Position numbers and translations under genes: made by a program. Under the pieces are notes generated by a model. The model was not told the DNA's origin. It made no database searches and worked only from the letters and a program-made list of their open reading frames with translations. This document shows positions 55,865 through 63,994 of a stretch of DNA of 64,000 bases, piece by piece. Position 1 is the stretch's first letter. Every line of letters begins with the position of its first letter. This stretch comes from Sediminitomix flava (GTDB lineage Bacteria > Bacteroidota > Bacteroidia > Cytophagales > Flammeovirgaceae). The DNA lies in contig NZ_QGDO01000002.1 in NCBI RefSeq assembly GCF_003149185.1, positions 496,001 to 560,000 of the forward strand, read 5' to 3'.

Positions 55865-57136
55865 TTAGGATTTAGTTTCTGAGAATTGATTTTCATCCAG
55901 CATAAATAGCTCTTTAAGAGACTGATTCAATTGTTCAACATTACCCCGTTGGCAAGCAGTTTTCAATTGAACTACTGGTATATTTATTATTTTTTGAATC
56001 ACTTTTGAAGTCACCTCTTCTACTACTTCATAATCTGCTGTAGACATTTCTTTCATATAATTTGAAAGTGTCGACTTACGAAGTTCTTCCAAGGCTTCTT
56101 TAAATTGGCGAACGGTAGGCGTAAACGAAGATTCATCCAACCAAAGGTTAAATTGCTCGACAGCTTCGTCAATAAGTTGTTCTACTTTGGGTACTTCATT
56201 TTTTCTGAAAGCCAAAGTCGTTTCTGTTAAAGCCGCAATTTGGTCGATATCATAAAAACACTCACAAAGCTCCGCCACCTCAGGAGAAACCGTTCGAGGT
56301 GCTCCCAAATCAAAAACAGCTAAAGTCGTTGCATTTAAAAAGTCTGATTTCTGATACAGGAAACTTCCTTGTTCAATCGTACTCACTATGATATCAAAAT
56401 GTGGAATTAAGTCTTTGTGCTCATCAAAAGGAAAAATGGCAAAATCATATGCATCAGCAATAGCCTTAGCTTTTTCTAATGTTCGATTTGTAATTGCTAC
56501 ATTTTCAATTCCAAACTTTGCCAAGTGATCGCAAAGGTCTTTCCCCATCTGACCAGCACCAATAACCAACACATTGACCATTTTATCAGATCGACTTTCA
56601 ATCAATTGATTGATTTTCTTGGCTGTATTATAAGACGCTGAAAGTGCTCCTTCTTGGAAAGAGGTCTGATTCAAAATCTGTTTGTGCGTATAAAAGATGG
56701 AGTGCATTAAACGGTGTAAATAGCTTTTCACCATATCTGCATCAGTTGCTAATTGGTATGCATCTTTTAGTTGCGAATAGATTTGAAGGTCTCCGAAGAT
56801 TTGAGATTCTAAGCCAATACTTAAACGGAAAAGGTATTTTAAAGCATCATCGCCCTGACAACTGAAAACATACTTTTTGTACACATCAGATTCTCCTGCA
56901 GTCTTAAAAGCACAAATAAATTTCAAGATTGCAGAACGCATCCCGATTGGGTGCAAGTAATAGATATCTGTTCGATTGCAAGTAGATAAAACAATTGCTT
57001 CTTCTATCCCTAAAACTTCTTTGAGTTTACGTAGAAAGTCTGCTGTTTCTGTCTTTGAAATAGAAAACTTTTCTCTAAGCTCTACAGAAGCTGATTGATG
57101 AGAAATTGAAAAAATATAGAGTTCTTTCTTTAACAT
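55865..57136 (-). CDS. hemA: Glutamyl-tRNA reductase
   Basis: HemA reduces glutamyl-tRNA to glutamate-1-semialdehyde, the committed step of tetrapyrrole synthesis. The 423 residues show the catalytic Cys C53 in VLSTCNRTDIYYL, the substrate loop GLESQIFGDLQI-type motif (IGLESQIFGDLQIYSQLKDA), and the NADPH-binding VNVLVIGAGQMGKDLCDHL, with the dimer helix at the C-terminus. It is the first gene of the haem/redox cluster, 5 nt before the globin gene. Whether it is the only hemA of the genome cannot be seen; its placement suggests haem supply matched to the downstream haem proteins. Confidence 0.92.
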   Translation of the reverse strand: MLKKELYIFSISHQSASVELREKFSISKTETADFLRKLKEVLGIEEAIVLSTCNRTDIYYLHPIGMRSAILKFICAFKTAGESDVYKKYVFSCQGDDALKYLFRLSIGLESQIFGDLQIYSQLKDAYQLATDADMVKSYLHRLMHSIFYTHKQILNQTSFQEGALSASYNTAKKINQLIESRSDKMVNVLVIGAGQMGKDLCDHLAKFGIENVAITNRTLEKAKAIADAYDFAIFPFDEHKDLIPHFDIIVSTIEQGSFLYQKSDFLNATTLAVFDLGAPRTVSPEVAELCECFYDIDQIAALTETTLAFRKNEVPKVEQLIDEAVEQFNLWLDESSFTPTVRQFKEALEELRKSTLSNYMKEMSTADYEVVEEVTSKVIQKIINIPVVQLKTACQRGNVEQLNQSLKELFMLDENQFSETKS

Positions 57137-57418
57137 ACCACCGTTTTAATTTTCTTACTCTCAAGCCATCAACTTTGAGATAGCAAGATTTGATTGAACT
57201 TTCTGTTACAAAGTTATAGTGGTACGTAGATCGTTCCTATGTTAAAATTCAGTAGATGACGGGCTTTTTATCCCAAATAATTCTGCGAATTAGCAGTTTT
57301 AGTCAAAAAAGTAAGTAATACCCTTATTATCAACAGCTTTCAATATAAGTAGTTCTACCGCTAAATAAGGATTTTCTATTCTATCTAAGTACTAGGACAT
57401 AAGAAAACGAGTGTAACT

Positions 57419-57487
57419 ATCCTTAGAGTTAACGAAGTGATCTAAGGATTTGAGGATGAAAGCAGGAGTCTTTAGACTCTCTCCTAC
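57419..57487. repeat. Pair of inverted repeats
   Basis: ATCCTTAGA (57419-57427) pairs with TCTAAGGAT (57441-57449); next to it GAGTC-TTTA-GACTC (57466-57479) is extended by AGG/CCT with a small bulge. Both hairpins lie in a gene-free gap and resemble a scattered palindromic element. Confidence 0.5.
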
Positions 57488-57568
57488 ATTTATGAGTTCT
57501 TATAGCAACTCTAAAAACAGTATTTTTAATACTAAAAACATTTGTCCATCTACATATTTAGATAAAAA

Positions 57569-57602
57569 AAACTCAGACTATTTTATATCATAGTCTGAGT
57601 TT
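57569..57602 (-). terminator. Terminator of the Crp/Fnr gene
   Basis: Arms AAACTCAGACTA (57569-57580) and TAGTCTGAGTTT (57591-57602) with a 10-nt loop. On the minus strand the stem runs into a T-run of the complementary A7 stretch. Confidence 0.8.
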
Positions 57603-57634
57603 ATATCTGTTGGTACATCATTTCAGTCATAAAG

Positions 57635-58333
57635 CTAAGAATCTAGGTAAAAATTATGTTCCGCAATCTCTCTTTTCAAAAGATCTACATCAGGAATTCC
57701 AATTTTACGACCTTGTGAGATCACTAACTTTTCTTTTTTAAGTGCCGATATTATTCGAATAACTTGTTCATCCGTAGTACCTGCATAATCCGCAATTTCT
57801 TTCCTAGAAAGCTCCAAACTCATATAGGCATAATTGTGTCCAAATTTGCGGTTGATATACAATAAAGTATCAATCACCTTTTCACGAACACTCATTTGAG
57901 CCAACTTTCTAACCTTAGTTTCACTTCTATTCAGCTCTTGTGCATAAAACTGCATCATATTAAAGGTGAACTCAGGATATTTAGCAAAAAGGGATTCGAG
58001 ATTACTATTTGAAACGTGACAGATCACACTATCTTCCAAAGTAGTAGCACTCACTTGGTATATTTCGCTCACCCCAAAGCCTCGGTGCCCAAGGACTTCC
58101 CCTTCTCCTGCAAAACGAAGAATTTGTTCTTTCCCTTGATAACCTGTTGTACTCACTTTTACTCTACCACTCTGAATAAAGTACAAACCGTAAATAGGAC
58201 TTCCTTCTAATATAAATGTTTGCCCTTTTTTGCACCTAATCGCATTGATAAAGAGGTCTTCCTCGGCTATATTAGTAGTAAAGCAACTTTGTTTAATAAG
58301 GCAATTTGTATTTTCGCAACTGATACAATCCAT
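57635..58333 (-). CDS. Crp/Fnr-family regulator with N-terminal cysteine cluster
   Basis: The protein has about 232 residues. The N-terminus MDCISCENTNCLIKQSC has four cysteines (3, 6, 11, 17) spaced CxxCx4Cx5C, similar in kind to the FNR iron-sulphur or zinc-binding segment. The effector domain shows KGQTFILEGSPIYGLYFIQSGRVKVSTTG and the HTH shows LSRKEIADYAGTTDEQVIRIISALKKEKL, where EQVIRI replaces the usual ETVSR. A palindrome (58353-58368) directly precedes the gene and is shared with moeA. It probably responds to oxygen or nitrogen oxides and controls the nitrite cluster; this is inference. Confidence 0.82.
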   Translation of the reverse strand: MDCISCENTNCLIKQSCFTTNIAEEDLFINAIRCKKGQTFILEGSPIYGLYFIQSGRVKVSTTGYQGKEQILRFAGEGEVLGHRGFGVSEIYQVSATTLEDSVICHVSNSNLESLFAKYPEFTFNMMQFYAQELNRSETKVRKLAQMSVREKVIDTLLYINRKFGHNYAYMSLELSRKEIADYAGTTDEQVIRIISALKKEKLVISQGRKIGIPDVDLLKREIAEHNFYLDS

Positions 58334-58352
58334 AAACAACTTATTTTATTTA

Positions 58353-58368
58353 TACGTAATAATACGTA
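58353..58368. promoter_or_regulatory. Palindrome TACGTAATAATACGTA, candidate Crp/Fnr site 1
   Basis: Arms TACGTA/TACGTA separated by AATA, placed between divergent Crp/Fnr and moeA genes. A 14-of-16 match occurs between cobA and nirB. Confidence 0.6.
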
Positions 58369-58414
58369 CTTTTATTAAAAAATAATAATCAATCACTCAA
58401 AATATATACACACT

Positions 58415-59599
58415 ATGATCTCAGTGGAAGAAGCTAAAGAATTAGTTAAACAGCATATAAAAACATCTGATAAGCACCTCAATTTACCAATTGAAAAAAC
58501 ACTCAACTACATATTAGCCAAAGATTTACATGCAAATATTTCACTCCCTCCTTTTGCCCAATCAGCAATGGATGGATATGCTATCAACATTGAAGATTTT
58601 AGTGACGAAAAAATATTTGAAATTCAGACTATTATTCCTGCAGGTCATACCAAGTTAGAAAAATTAGAAAAAGGAAAGGCTATTAGAATATTTACAGGGG
58701 CTCCTATCCCCGATGGTGCTGATGCTATTATCGTACAAGAAAAAGCAAAAGAGGAAAATGGCTTAGTCCGTTTTGATGCACAAGAATTGAAAGCAATGCA
58801 AAATATCCGACCTATCGGAGAGCAGATACAAAAAGGAGAAGTAGCTGTAGCTAAAGGTACTTTACTCACCCCCGAAACACTGAGTTTTATCGCATCTTTC
58901 GGAATAACTGAATTATGCGTTCAAAAACAGCCACAAATCAGCATTTTCGTTAATGGAGATGAACTCATAAAAGCAGGTCAAGAATTAGAGTTCGGTCAAA
59001 TTTATGAATCAAATTCGCTAGGACTGAAAGCAGCCGTCGAAAATACAAACTTTCCTGTAGCCTCAGTTCAACATCTTCCAGATAATAAAATCAAAGTGAT
59101 GGAAGCAATTTCTAAAGCTACGACCGAAATGGATTTCCTTTTACTTTCTGGAGGAATATCAGTTGGTGATTATGATTATATAGGGAGTAGTCTTCGAGAG
59201 TTAGGCTGTCAAGAGATTTTTTATAAAGTGAAACAAAAACCAGGTAAGCCATTATTCTTCGGAAAACTAAACGACTGCTACGTTTTTGCACTTCCTGGAA
59301 ATCCCGCAGCATCTCTTACTTGTTTTTATGAGTATGTCCTTCCTGCTCTTCATCAATTTTCAGGAAATGGATTCAAAGAGTTAAGCACTTTTCTTATTCC
59401 CTTAGCTCATGATTTTAAGAAAAAGGGAGATCGTGCTCAATTTTTAAAGGCTAAAATAGAAAATCATAAAGTGAGTGTGATGGGTAAGCAAGCCTCTTCT
59501 ATGCTACGTTCATTTATAAACTCTTCTGGGTATGTGTATATCTCTGCTGAACAGGCTGAAGTTAAAGAAGGTGAGTTGGTGGAAGTGAGAGTTTTTTAA
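58415..59599 (+). CDS. moeA: Molybdopterin molybdotransferase
   Basis: MoeA inserts molybdenum into adenylylated molybdopterin. The 394-residue length is standard. Landmarks are PPFAQSAMDGYAINIEDF (N-terminal MoeA domain), IFTGAPIPDGADAIIVQEK, the catalytic MoCF-like domain LLSGGISVGDYDYIGSSL, and KPGKPLFFG/ALPGNPAASLTCFYEYVLP. The C-terminal domain closes the protein. It is divergent from the Crp/Fnr gene and adjacent to nitrite reduction genes, which suggests a molybdoenzyme such as nitrate reductase nearby. No other moa/moe gene is in the window. Confidence 0.93.
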   Translation: MISVEEAKELVKQHIKTSDKHLNLPIEKTLNYILAKDLHANISLPPFAQSAMDGYAINIEDFSDEKIFEIQTIIPAGHTKLEKLEKGKAIRIFTGAPIPDGADAIIVQEKAKEENGLVRFDAQELKAMQNIRPIGEQIQKGEVAVAKGTLLTPETLSFIASFGITELCVQKQPQISIFVNGDELIKAGQELEFGQIYESNSLGLKAAVENTNFPVASVQHLPDNKIKVMEAISKATTEMDFLLLSGGISVGDYDYIGSSLRELGCQEIFYKVKQKPGKPLFFGKLNDCYVFALPGNPAASLTCFYEYVLPALHQFSGNGFKELSTFLIPLAHDFKKKGDRAQFLKAKIENHKVSVMGKQASSMLRSFINSSGYVYISAEQAEVKEGELVEVRVF

Positions 59600-59690
59600 G
59601 AAGGTTAGCGAAAGAAAATATGTTTGTTTTCCATTCATACTAATCCATTCACAGAGGGTATTGTCTTTCTTATTCAAATGTTAGTGTTCA

Positions 59691-59913
59691 TTTCTTTGCT
59701 TGATCAAAGAAACGAACCAAAGAAAATCAAGCCACATAAAAAACGGTCAGCCCACTTGCATTCGCTTCTCCGCTTTTGTGGCGAACAACCCGCAAACACG
59801 TATAATAGGGCGGTTTGTCCCATCGTGCGTAGCTTGGGCTGAATGTGGGGAGGACGATTGAATGGGACTTGACTTTTTTTGCTTCGTTTTTTGTGTCAAG
59901 ACAAAAAATGAAG
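59691..59913. repeat. Repeat-like block bounded by inverted repeats
   Basis: Starts with TTTCTTTG-CTTGAT-CAAAGAAA (59691-59712), followed by AACGAACCAAAGAAAATC, a sequence type I recall from scattered intergenic repeats. It ends with CTTCGTTTTTTG (59882-59893) pairing with CAAAAAATGAAG (59902-59913). The middle is richer in G+C than the surroundings. Confidence 0.55.
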
Positions 59914-60010
59914 ACTACAAGAAAGTAAATGAACTACTTTACCTACTGTAAAAGGAAGTTTAAAATAAAATAGATTCAAAATTAGTTTATACATAAGTCA
60001 CTATAAACTA

Positions 60011-60046
60011 AAAAAAGGAAAACAGAGCAAAGCCCTGTTCCCTTTC
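60011..60046 (-). terminator. Terminator of cobA
   Basis: Arms AACAG-GC and GC-CTGTT (60021-60039) with flanking AAAGG/CCCTTT pairs. On the minus strand it is followed by a T-run (complement of AAAAAA at 60011-60016). It lies about 100 nt after the cobA stop. Confidence 0.6.
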
Positions 60047-60096
60047 TACTACTCAATACTAATTAATTTATTTTTTACCACGAGATAGATAATGAG

Positions 60097-60125
60097 GTAG
60101 GGGCAGCGTAACACGCCGCCCTTAC
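60097..60125. repeat. GTAGGGGCAGCGT palindromic repeat
   Basis: Arms GTAGGGGCAGCGT (60097-60109) and ACGCCGCCCTTAC (60113-60125) pair with one mismatch and a G-U pair around a 3-nt loop. Local G+C is far above the neighbours. It resembles short palindromic repeats found at many sites in other genomes. Confidence 0.6.
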
Positions 60126-60144
60126 TCTATAAAATTACTCTCTA

Positions 60145-60912
60145 TCAATTTTGTCTTTGAACATTACATAGCTCTACTAATTCCGAAGGTGTCCTATGTT
60201 TGATCACCTCCCCTATCATGATAATTCCTGGAGTTCCTATCTTATTTTTTTCAACTAGTTCTTCTATATCTGAAAGTGTTCCAACCACATGTTTCTGGTT
60301 TTCACAAGTAGCATTCTGAACAATTGCCACTGGCTCATCGGCATCTCTGTACATACTAAAGAGTTGTACAATCAGAGATAACTTTCTAAGTCCCATTAAA
60401 ACCATTACTGTAGCTGAAGACTGCGCTGCCAAATTCAAATCTTTCGATAGCGAGTTTGACTGTGTTGTTCCTGTAATCACCCAAAAGCTATCACTCACTC
60501 CTCTTCTTGTAATTGGAATTCCAATTGAAGACGGAGCACTCGTCACACTACTAATACCTGGCACTACTGCTATTGGAATATCATGTGCTGATGCGGCAAT
60601 TATTTCTTCCTGTCCTCTACCAAAAACCAAAGGATCACCACCTTTTAATCTTACTACATGTCCATGCTCATAAGCATTCTCAATAATCAACTCATTAATC
60701 TCATCTTGAGACTTATAATGATCTCCAGCTCTCTTCCCTACAAATATCTTGATCGCCTTAGTAGCATAATCTAATAACTTAGGATTAACTAAAGCATCAT
60801 ATAAAACTACATCTGCAGCTTCCAATGCTTTTATTCCTTTTACACTTATAAGGTCTACATCTCCGGGTCCTGCACCCACCAAAGTGAGCTTTGCGTATTT
60901 ATTCTTCATCAT
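60145..60912 (-). CDS. cobA: Uroporphyrinogen-III C-methyltransferase
   Basis: CobA methylates uroporphyrinogen III twice to precorrin-2, the precursor of sirohaem. The 255-residue SUMT shows LTLVGAGPGDVDLISVKG, VVLYDALVNPKLLDYATKA, VRLKGGDPLVFGRGQEE, VPGISSVTSAPSSIGIPITRRG and VMVLMGLRKL. It has no CysG-type N-terminal oxidase/ferrochelatase domain, so precorrin-2 dehydrogenase must be encoded elsewhere. It is divergent from nirB, whose product needs sirohaem; the shared intergenic gap holds a candidate Crp/Fnr palindrome. Confidence 0.93.
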   Translation of the reverse strand: MMKNKYAKLTLVGAGPGDVDLISVKGIKALEAADVVLYDALVNPKLLDYATKAIKIFVGKRAGDHYKSQDEINELIIENAYEHGHVVRLKGGDPLVFGRGQEEIIAASAHDIPIAVVPGISSVTSAPSSIGIPITRRGVSDSFWVITGTTQSNSLSKDLNLAAQSSATVMVLMGLRKLSLIVQLFSMYRDADEPVAIVQNATCENQKHVVGTLSDIEELVEKNKIGTPGIIMIGEVIKHRTPSELVELCNVQRQN

Positions 60913-60967
60913 TTTGAGTGATTTTTTGAGTAGTTACTTGCATTTCTTCCTTAAATGTAAGTAAATT

Positions 60968-60983
60968 TAAGTAATATTACGTA
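60968..60983. promoter_or_regulatory. Palindrome, candidate Crp/Fnr site 2
   Basis: TAAGTAATATTACGTA (a perfect 10-bp core GTAATATTAC) lies between divergent cobA and nirB. Its complement matches site 1 at 14 of 16 positions. Confidence 0.6.
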
Positions 60984-61049
60984 TTTAATTTAAAAATTAA
61001 ATAAAAAAACTACGTAAAAGACAGGTTCAACTTCTAAATTCAAAAGCAC

Positions 61050-63542
61050 ATGAAGCATGTAATCGTTGTAGGGAATGGAATGGTGGGATATAAATTCTGT
61101 GAGAAAATCAGAGCCAAAGTAAAAGGCAGTCAAATAAAAATTACCGTTTTCGGAGAAGAAGTACTTCCTGCTTATGACAGGGTACACCTAAGTGACTACT
61201 TCCAATCTAAAAATAAAGAAGACCTATTTATGGCTTCTAGAAAATGGTATGAAGAAAATGACATCGAACTGATCACAGGAACACTTGTCACAGATATTAA
61301 TAGAGAAGATAAATCTATTAAAACACATGACGGACAAGAATTAAGTTATGATCACCTAGTACTCGCTACTGGTTCATCTGCTTTTGTACCTCCAATTCCG
61401 GGAGTTGATAAGAAAGGTGTTTTTGTATACAGAACCCTAGAAGACCTTGATGCAATTCTTGATTATGGAAAGCAATGTAAAGATGCTACAGTAATTGGTG
61501 GCGGTCTTTTAGGTCTTGAAGCTGCAAAGGCTGTGATCGATATGGGGCTTAAAGCTAAGGTTGTCGAGATGGCTCCCCGTCTGATGCCTCGTCAGTTGGA
61601 TGATAGAGGCGCACAAATGCTTCAATCTGGTTTGGAAGAAATGGGCATTGAATTCCATTTATCTAAAAGAACTGAGAAAGTTTTAGGAAACGGTTCAATT
61701 GAAGCATTAGGATTCCAAAATGATGAAACGCTCCCTACCGATATGGTCATTATCTCTGCAGGTATCAAACCAAGAGATGAACTAGGTAGACAAAGTGGAT
61801 TAGCGGTAGGTCCTCGTGGTGGTATTGTGGTTAATAGCCAATTACAAACAAGTGACCCAAGTATATATGCTATAGGGGAAGTTGCACTTTATAGAGATAT
61901 GATTTACGGTCTTGTAGCACCTGGTTACGATATGGCTGAAATTGTAGCTTCTCAAATTGCTGAAGAAGAATTCACTCCATTTACTGGTGCAGACATGTCT
62001 ACAAAACTAAAACTTGTAGGTACTGATGTCGGTAGTTTCGGTGATGCTTTATTAGAAGAAAATACAGGAAGAACAATTGTTGTAGCAGACGAATACAACA
62101 AACTATATAAAAGAATAAATATTTCAGAAGATGGTAAAAAGCTATTAGGTGGAATTCTTGTAGGAGATACTTCTCGCTACAATATCCTTCATCAGATGGT
62201 ACTCAACGACATGCCTCTTCCTCCTCACCCTGAAGATCTCATCGCTGAACAACGTGAAGGTGGAGCACCAATTGGCAATGGCGTAGCAGATTTACCAGAT
62301 ACAGCTCAAGTTTGTTCTTGTGAAAATGTGACTAAAGGTGGACTATGTTCAGCTATTGAAGAACAAGAACTTTCTAATCTTGACGAAATCAAAGCTTGTA
62401 CAAAAGCGGGTACAGGTTGTGGTGGTTGTATTCCTATGGTGACTGATCTTATGAAGGATGTTCATAAGAAAATGGGTAAAGAAGTGAAAAACGTAATCTG
62501 TGAACACTTCGATTACAGCCGTCAAGAATTGCTTAGTATCATTAAGGTGAAAAACATTCGTACTTACGACCAACTACTGAAAGAATACGGTACAGGTAAC
62601 GGATGTGAAACTTGTAAGCCTGCTGTAGCTTCTATTCTTGCGAGTACTTGGAATGAGCTTATCACTGAGCAAGCCACAATTCAAGATACCAACGACAGAT
62701 TCCTTGCAAATATCCAAAGAGGAGGTACTTATTCTGTAGTTCCTAGAGTTGCTGGTGGTGAAATCACGCCTGACAAACTAATTGTACTTGGTCAAGTCGC
62801 AAAGAAATATGACTTGTACTTGAAAATCACTGGTGGTCAGCGTATCGATATGTTCGGTGCTCACGTAGGTGATTTACCAGATATTTGGGAAGAATTGATC
62901 AATGCTGGTTTTGAAAGTGGTCATGCTTATGGTAAATCACTTCGTACAGTCAAAAGTTGTGTGGGTTCTACTTGGTGTAGATACGGTCTGCATGACTCCG
63001 TTACTTTTGCTATCGATGTAGAAAATAGATACAAAGGTCTTCGTGCACCACACAAATTGAAAGGTGGTGTTTCTGGATGTATCCGTGAATGTGCAGAGGC
63101 TAGAGGTAAAGACTTCGGTATCATTGCTACTGAAAAAGGATGGAACTTGTACGTAGGTGGTAACGGTGGTTCGAAACCTCAACATGCCGAGCTACTTGCT
63201 GCTGATATTTCTTCCGAAGACTGTATCAAATACTTAGACAGATTCCTGATGTTCTACATCAAAACGGCTGAACCATTGAACCGTACGGCTACTTGGATGA
63301 ACAAATTGGAAGGTGGACTCGACTACGTAATTGATGTTGTTGTCAACGATTCGCTTGGAATTGGTGAAGAGCTCGAAAGAGATATGCAACAATTGATCGA
63401 TGTCTACAAATGTGAGTGGACTGAAGTGGTAAACAACCCAGAACTTCGTAAGAAATTCAGACACTTTGCGAATAGCGACGAAAAAGATCCAAACATCAAG
63501 TTCGAGCCGATGCGAGAGCAAAAGAAACCTGTAAAGTGGTAA
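61050..63542 (+). CDS. nirB: NADH-dependent nitrite reductase, large subunit
   Basis: NirB reduces nitrite to ammonium in the cytoplasm with sirohaem and 4Fe-4S. The 830 residues match the family. The N-terminal FAD/NAD part shows VIVVGNGMVGYKFCEKI, VIGGGLLGLEAAKA and IYAIGEVA. Two BFD-like 2Fe-2S segments follow (VCSCENVTKGGLCSAIE, GTGCGGCIPMV; GNGCETCKPAV). The sirohaem/4Fe-4S half then has KSCVGSTWCRYGLHDS and GGVSGCIRECAEARGKD. It is followed 32 nt later by nirD. Either assimilation or ammonifying detoxification is possible. Confidence 0.95.
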   Translation: MKHVIVVGNGMVGYKFCEKIRAKVKGSQIKITVFGEEVLPAYDRVHLSDYFQSKNKEDLFMASRKWYEENDIELITGTLVTDINREDKSIKTHDGQELSYDHLVLATGSSAFVPPIPGVDKKGVFVYRTLEDLDAILDYGKQCKDATVIGGGLLGLEAAKAVIDMGLKAKVVEMAPRLMPRQLDDRGAQMLQSGLEEMGIEFHLSKRTEKVLGNGSIEALGFQNDETLPTDMVIISAGIKPRDELGRQSGLAVGPRGGIVVNSQLQTSDPSIYAIGEVALYRDMIYGLVAPGYDMAEIVASQIAEEEFTPFTGADMSTKLKLVGTDVGSFGDALLEENTGRTIVVADEYNKLYKRINISEDGKKLLGGILVGDTSRYNILHQMVLNDMPLPPHPEDLIAEQREGGAPIGNGVADLPDTAQVCSCENVTKGGLCSAIEEQELSNLDEIKACTKAGTGCGGCIPMVTDLMKDVHKKMGKEVKNVICEHFDYSRQELLSIIKVKNIRTYDQLLKEYGTGNGCETCKPAVASILASTWNELITEQATIQDTNDRFLANIQRGGTYSVVPRVAGGEITPDKLIVLGQVAKKYDLYLKITGGQRIDMFGAHVGDLPDIWEELINAGFESGHAYGKSLRTVKSCVGSTWCRYGLHDSVTFAIDVENRYKGLRAPHKLKGGVSGCIRECAEARGKDFGIIATEKGWNLYVGGNGGSKPQHAELLAADISSEDCIKYLDRFLMFYIKTAEPLNRTATWMNKLEGGLDYVIDVVVNDSLGIGEELERDMQQLIDVYKCEWTEVVNNPELRKKFRHFANSDEKDPNIKFEPMREQKKPVKW

Positions 63543-63573
63543 TCCAATTCTTCTAGACTTAAAATTTTGAATC

Positions 63574-63942
63574 ATGATCGATACTATTTATAAAACTGTA
63601 GCTTCAACGGAAGTGACTAAGTGGGAGCTCGTTGGACATGTAAATGATTTCTCAAAAGAAGGAGGAGAATGTGTAAAGGTGGGTGATTTACAAATTGCTG
63701 TATTCAACTTTACAAGCAGAGGCGAATGGTATGCATGTCAAAATGTTTGTCCTCATAAAATGCAAGCCATCTTATCTAGAGGTATGATTGGCTCACATGG
63801 AGATGAACCAAAGGTAGCCTGTCCTTTCCATAAGAAAACTTTCTCTCTAAAAACTGGAGAGAATTTGAATGGAAATGAAAGTGCTATCGCTACTTATCCT
63901 GTAAAAATTGAAAACGAAAACGTATATATCGGACTATCCTAA
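63574..63942 (+). CDS. nirD: Nitrite reductase small subunit (Rieske-type)
   Basis: NirD partners NirB. The 122-residue Rieske-fold protein keeps the cluster ligands: CxH in NVCPHKMQ and CxxH in ACPFHKKTFSL. The family includes members that have lost the cluster, so this one probably binds 2Fe-2S. Further conserved parts are VKVGDLQIAVFNFTSRGEWYACQN and LSRGMIGSHGDEPKVACPF. It is the last gene of the operon visible here; a hairpin follows. Confidence 0.93.
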   Translation: MIDTIYKTVASTEVTKWELVGHVNDFSKEGGECVKVGDLQIAVFNFTSRGEWYACQNVCPHKMQAILSRGMIGSHGDEPKVACPFHKKTFSLKTGENLNGNESAIATYPVKIENENVYIGLS

Positions 63943-63950
63943 CTCAAGTA

Positions 63951-63994
63951 AACTCAAGGTGAATGGGCTTTGGCTCATTCACCAATTTTGAGTT
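63951..63994 (+). terminator. Stem-loop after nirD
   Basis: Inner arms GGTGAATGGGC (63958-63968) and GCTCATTCACC (63973-63983), outer arms AACTCAA (63951-63957) and TTGAGTT (63988-63994). There is no strong T-run, so it may be a weak terminator or processing site before a downstream nitrate gene. Confidence 0.5.

Larger units (their letters stand above)
57137..57634. other. Intergenic region, 498 bp, hemA promoter side
   Basis: Contains an ACGT half-site at 57223-57228, about 90 bp before the hemA start. A structured stretch (57419-57487) and the terminator of the Crp/Fnr gene (57569-57602) follow. No gene is apparent. Confidence 0.45.
59600..60144. other. Intergenic region, 545 bp, with repeats
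   Basis: Holds a GC-richer repeat-like block (59691-59913), a terminator (60011-60046) and a GTAGGGGC-type palindrome (60097-60125). Short frames here have no family support. Confidence 0.6.

Noticed and set aside
59624-59842. Open frame of 72 codons after moeA
   Set aside because: It lies across the repeat block, has no recognisable domain and an unusual composition.
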